NCBI GenBank assembly: GCA_030636615.1
Contig: DAOVWP010000022.1
Coordinates: 1 to 8,553 of the forward strand
Source of the DNA: Candidatus Nanohaloarchaea archaeon
GTDB taxonomy: Archaea > EX4484-52 > GLR71
DNA: 8,553 nt
Reading direction: 5' to 3'
Below are positions 6,935 through 8,553 of the stretch, one piece after another. The notes beneath the pieces were generated by a model. The model searched no databases. It was given only the letters and a program-made list of their open reading frames with translations, and was not told the origin of the DNA. How positions within the stretch are numbered: position 1 is the stretch's first letter; each line of letters opens with the position of its first letter. A program made the position numbers and the translations under genes.

Positions 6935-7806
6935 GAGACCATCGCAAGATGGTTTCTTATTTTTTTATAATTTTTTGAATCTGTAATTTTCATTGCAAGA
7001 GGATACGCTTCATGAATCAGCTTGACATTACGACCCACTCCTATATCATCAGCCTTAAAATACAATTTATGTTTATATTTCTCAAGCAACCTGTTCAGAT
7101 CATCAGAAGATACACCTTTATCATTATCAACAATATCATCTCTGAGCTGAGCAACAATTCCCATCAAAGAAACAATCTTTCTGATATTCTCAGACTTATT
7201 TTTTGAAAAATCAGGAAAACACTCAGCAAGATCCAGTAAAGTGCATTGCATATAACTACCGACTTTTCTCAGACCTTTTTCATAATCCCTAATATTATCA
7301 TAACTAATGTCTTTACCCCATATTTTTGTAAGGCCATAAAAATCTTTAATAAAATGCTTCTTATCTTTCATATATACATCAATTTCATCTTTAAAAACCT
7401 GCGCAAGTTCTGTTGTACCTTCAAACCCACAGATATCAGAGAATTCTTTCTTAACTGAATCTTTATCAGCCCTGCCACTAACATATTTTGCAATACCTTT
7501 AACCACACTTTCAGCCTCACACTTATCAAGTACTTTTCCATTTATATGCCCATCTATTACATTATCCAGAACTCTGACAAAAAAAAGATAATTCCCGCTC
7601 AAAGACAATAGCTCATCATCATACTTTTTTCCATCACCTAAATTATAATAATATTTGCCGGCAGAACCCTTTTCAAAAGAACATGTATTTTCAAGAGATT
7701 TATGTAAAAAATCCTTTTCACTCTTTAACATATCTAATTTAGATATCTTTTTGCTCATCTCCCCAAAATTTCTAAGACACTTATAATAATCATTAGGATT
7801 AATCAT
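6931..7806 (-). CDS. Putative class I isoprenoid synthase-like protein (squalene/phytoene synthase-like)
   Basis: The 291-residue, apparently all-helical protein carries two aspartate motifs in the places expected for class I trans-isoprenoid synthases. The first is RVLDNVIDG (78-86; D81, D85), in the DxxxD form seen in squalene and phytoene synthases. The second is AQLRDDIVDND (219-229; D223, D224, D227), as in polyprenyl synthases. In such enzymes these residues bind magnesium and the substrate diphosphate. Between them, DYEKGLRKVGSYMQ (174-187) resembles the central helix of phytoene-type enzymes. The GGKR-x-RP motif of chain-elongating synthases is missing, and the length fits the squalene/phytoene group. 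The substrate cannot be told and catalysis is unproven; overall similarity appears low. There is no signal peptide. It has its own TATA box at leaderless distance and is divergent from the 160-residue gene. Its stop codon overlaps the lipoprotein stop by four bases, and its last codons encode that gene's terminator. Confidence 0.6.
   Translation of the reverse strand: MINPNDYYKCLRNFGEMSKKISKLDMLKSEKDFLHKSLENTCSFEKGSAGKYYYNLGDGKKYDDELLSLSGNYLFFVRVLDNVIDGHINGKVLDKCEAESVVKGIAKYVSGRADKDSVKKEFSDICGFEGTTELAQVFKDEIDVYMKDKKHFIKDFYGLTKIWGKDISYDNIRDYEKGLRKVGSYMQCTLLDLAECFPDFSKNKSENIRKIVSLMGIVAQLRDDIVDNDKGVSSDDLNRLLEKYKHKLYFKADDIGVGRNVKLIHEAYPLAMKITDSKNYKKIRNHLAMVS
6933..6966 (+). terminator. Hairpin plus T-tract terminator of the lipoprotein gene
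   Basis: The arms 6933-6943 and 6948-6958 pair over 11 base pairs with one G-T wobble, closed by a GCAA loop (a stable GNRA type). An A and seven T residues follow (6960-6966), then a second T6 run at 6971-6976. This has the form of a classic intrinsic terminator for plus-strand transcription. It begins at the lipoprotein stop codon and lies within the last codons of the convergent minus-strand gene. The T-tract is on one side only, so it should act on the plus strand alone. Confidence 0.8.
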
Positions 7807-7828
7807 AAGATTACAGGTAAAAAATTAA

Positions 7829-7838
7829 CTTTAAATAT
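7829..7838 (-). promoter_or_regulatory. TATA box of the isoprenoid-synthase-like gene
   Basis: On the minus strand ATATTTAAAG is centred about 27 bases before the ATG at 7806, in the 83-base divergent gap. A leaderless message is predicted. There is no convincing ribosome binding site; ACCTGT just upstream is not a match. Confidence 0.6.
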
Positions 7839-7859
7839 AAATCTGCTAATAGACCAACC

Positions 7860-7869
7860 TTTATAAAAA
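7860..7869 (+). promoter_or_regulatory. TATA box of the 160-residue gene
   Basis: TTTATAAAAA, preceded by GACCAACC as a possible TFB element, is centred about 26 bases before the ATG at 7890. It resembles the topA promoter (CACC-TTTATAAA). A leaderless message is predicted. Confidence 0.75.
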
Positions 7870-7889
7870 CAGCAATATCTACAATAACA

Positions 7890-8372
7890 ATGGGTTTTCT
7901 AAAACACTTGAAAGATTTATACAGTAAGACAGGGGATCAAAATAGTATACCTTTTTCTAAAGCAAAAAAATTAATCCAAGAAGAGACAAAAAAGTACCAA
8001 TCAGACCTAAAAGATACAACAAATCCAAATATAATATTTGACACTGAAAATGACTGGAACCAAATCAACATACCTGTAGAATCAACTGCACAACACTATA
8101 ATATCATAAAAGATATTATCACAATTTACAAAGAGATGAAAACAAGAAAGATTGTAGAAAGCATATATCTTGAGACAAAAGAGTGCAGGATTCAGTTCAA
8201 CGACGCAAACAAAAATAAAAATATTGACTACAAAAAGAAAGGTGACTTCAGCAAGAGTGACATTGATCTTATAGTAAATATCTACAAGAAGTGCAATGAT
8301 CTGAAAAAAAAGAAGACATACAGAGAAAAAATCAGAAACTTTGTTTCCAAATCAAGAAAACCCCCGCAATAG
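7890..8372 (+). CDS. Hypothetical lysine-rich protein, 160 residues
   Basis: I do not recognise this protein. It is rich in Lys, Asp, Asn and Ile and predicted soluble, with no signal peptide or membrane helix. Likely helices lie at 1-12, 22-40 (FSKAKKLIQEETKKYQSDL), 67-90 and 122-148. A short strand-like segment, SIYLETKECRIQF, sits at 91-103 between the last two. The C-terminus (133-158) is strongly basic and could contact nucleic acid, but no binding motif is visible. The ATG at 7890 is favoured because a good TATA box lies at leaderless distance. Reading-frame length, a dedicated promoter and codon choice similar to other plus-strand genes support it as real. It is divergent from the isoprenoid-synthase-like gene and 40 bases upstream of the TctA-like gene, which has its own TATA element. 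Confidence 0.7.
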   Translation: MGFLKHLKDLYSKTGDQNSIPFSKAKKLIQEETKKYQSDLKDTTNPNIIFDTENDWNQINIPVESTAQHYNIIKDIITIYKEMKTRKIVESIYLETKECRIQFNDANKNKNIDYKKKGDFSKSDIDLIVNIYKKCNDLKKKKTYREKIRNFVSKSRKPPQ

Positions 8373-8382
8373 GTAACCAACC

Positions 8383-8390
8383 ATTATACC
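8383..8390 (+). promoter_or_regulatory. Possible TATA element of the TctA-like gene
   Basis: ATTATACC is centred about 27 bases before the ATG at 8413, the same spacing as at the other leaderless starts in the window. The match to the TATA consensus is weaker than for topA or the 160-residue gene. Confidence 0.5.
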
Positions 8391-8412
8391 ACGCACATAA
8401 CCAAACCAATCT

Positions 8413-8553
8413 ATGCTGGACCAGATCCTCTTCTATACACTCTTAGGCATCATTGCAGGAACAGTAACAGGCCTCACACCAGGCCTGCACATCAACACAA
8501 TCGCAGTAATCCTTCTCTCGCTCTATTTCAAATACCTGCCAGACCCAATCATC
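8413..8553 (+). CDS. TctA/DUF112 family membrane transporter, N-terminal part (cut by window edge)
   Basis: The 47 codons present encode a hydrophobic N-terminus with IIAGTVTGLTPGLHINTIAV at 13-32. The glycine-rich G-x-x-x-G-L-x-PG-x-H-x-N pattern is the family signature near the start of TctA-type permeases, in particular the archaeal DUF112 branch (COG1784). In bacteria TctA is the large membrane subunit of tripartite tricarboxylate uptake systems. Archaeal members often lack the binding protein and their substrate is not established. Two membrane helices are begun here (about 5-20 and 26-42). The frame is open to the edge, so the product continues beyond 8553. The ATG at 8413 is the first in frame and has a TATA-like element at leaderless distance. 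Whether the small and binding subunits lie further right cannot be seen. Confidence 0.75.
   Translation, partial: MLDQILFYTLLGIIAGTVTGLTPGLHINTIAVILLSLYFKYLPDPII

Noticed and set aside
7012..7458. Two plus-strand open frames of 64 and 70 codons
   Set aside because: Both are antisense to the isoprenoid-synthase-like gene and have no promoter, start context or family features.
1..8553. CRISPR array, tRNA, rRNA, insertion sequence or toxin-antitoxin pair
   Set aside because: No repeated spacer pattern, cloverleaf, rRNA-like segment, transposase or terminal inverted repeats were seen, and the adjacent small genes do not resemble known toxin-antitoxin families.

Overview
The window reads as chromosomal DNA from an AT-rich archaeon. 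The evidence is an archaeal-type DNA topoisomerase I with three zinc ribbons, an archaeal NAC homologue with a UBA tail, subunit D of an A/V-type ATPase, and TATA-box promoters about 27 bases upstream of most start codons. The small single-gene transcription units and the low-GC, lysine-rich proteins would fit a DPANN lineage such as Woesearchaeota, but that placement is an inference and not proven here. I see no rRNA, tRNA, CRISPR array, insertion sequence or origin.

Layout. Bases 1-230 hold at most the tail of an upstream gene and then the topA promoter. Three plus-strand genes follow, each with its own TATA box: topA (231-2393), a small DUF2061 membrane protein (2447-2692) and a solitary ATPase subunit D gene (2730-3356). 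Convergent to these, on the minus strand, are a Nudix-like protein (3366-4277) and the NAC gene (start corrected to 4704). A short divergent region with an 18-base inverted repeat separates NAC from a plus-strand gene for a large lipoprotein with a C-terminal beta-propeller (4826-6934). That gene ends in a strong hairpin-plus-T-tract terminator, which lies inside the last codons of the convergent minus-strand gene 6931-7806, a diverged isoprenoid-synthase-like protein. Divergent from it is an unrecognised lysine-rich 160-residue protein (7890-8372). The right edge cuts off a TctA/DUF112-type membrane protein starting at 8413.

How the genes work together. There is no obvious pathway; the genes appear to be independent units covering DNA topology, nascent-chain handling, ATPase assembly, cell surface and possibly lipid chemistry. 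Seven starts look leaderless, with the TATA box centred 25-29 bases before the ATG. NAC and the lipoprotein instead have Shine-Dalgarno-like sites (GGTGAT and AGGTAAT). Codons in plus-strand genes lean to C and A at third positions, and those in minus-strand genes, including the core gene NAC, lean to T and G. This points to a strand-wide base skew rather than foreign origin of the minus-strand genes.

The items most worth a second look are the isoprenoid-synthase-like gene, the terminator embedded in a convergent coding region, the Nudix-like protein with an imperfect Nudix box, the isolated ATPase subunit D, and the inverted repeat between the NAC and lipoprotein promoters. I did not find a clear new multi-gene system.
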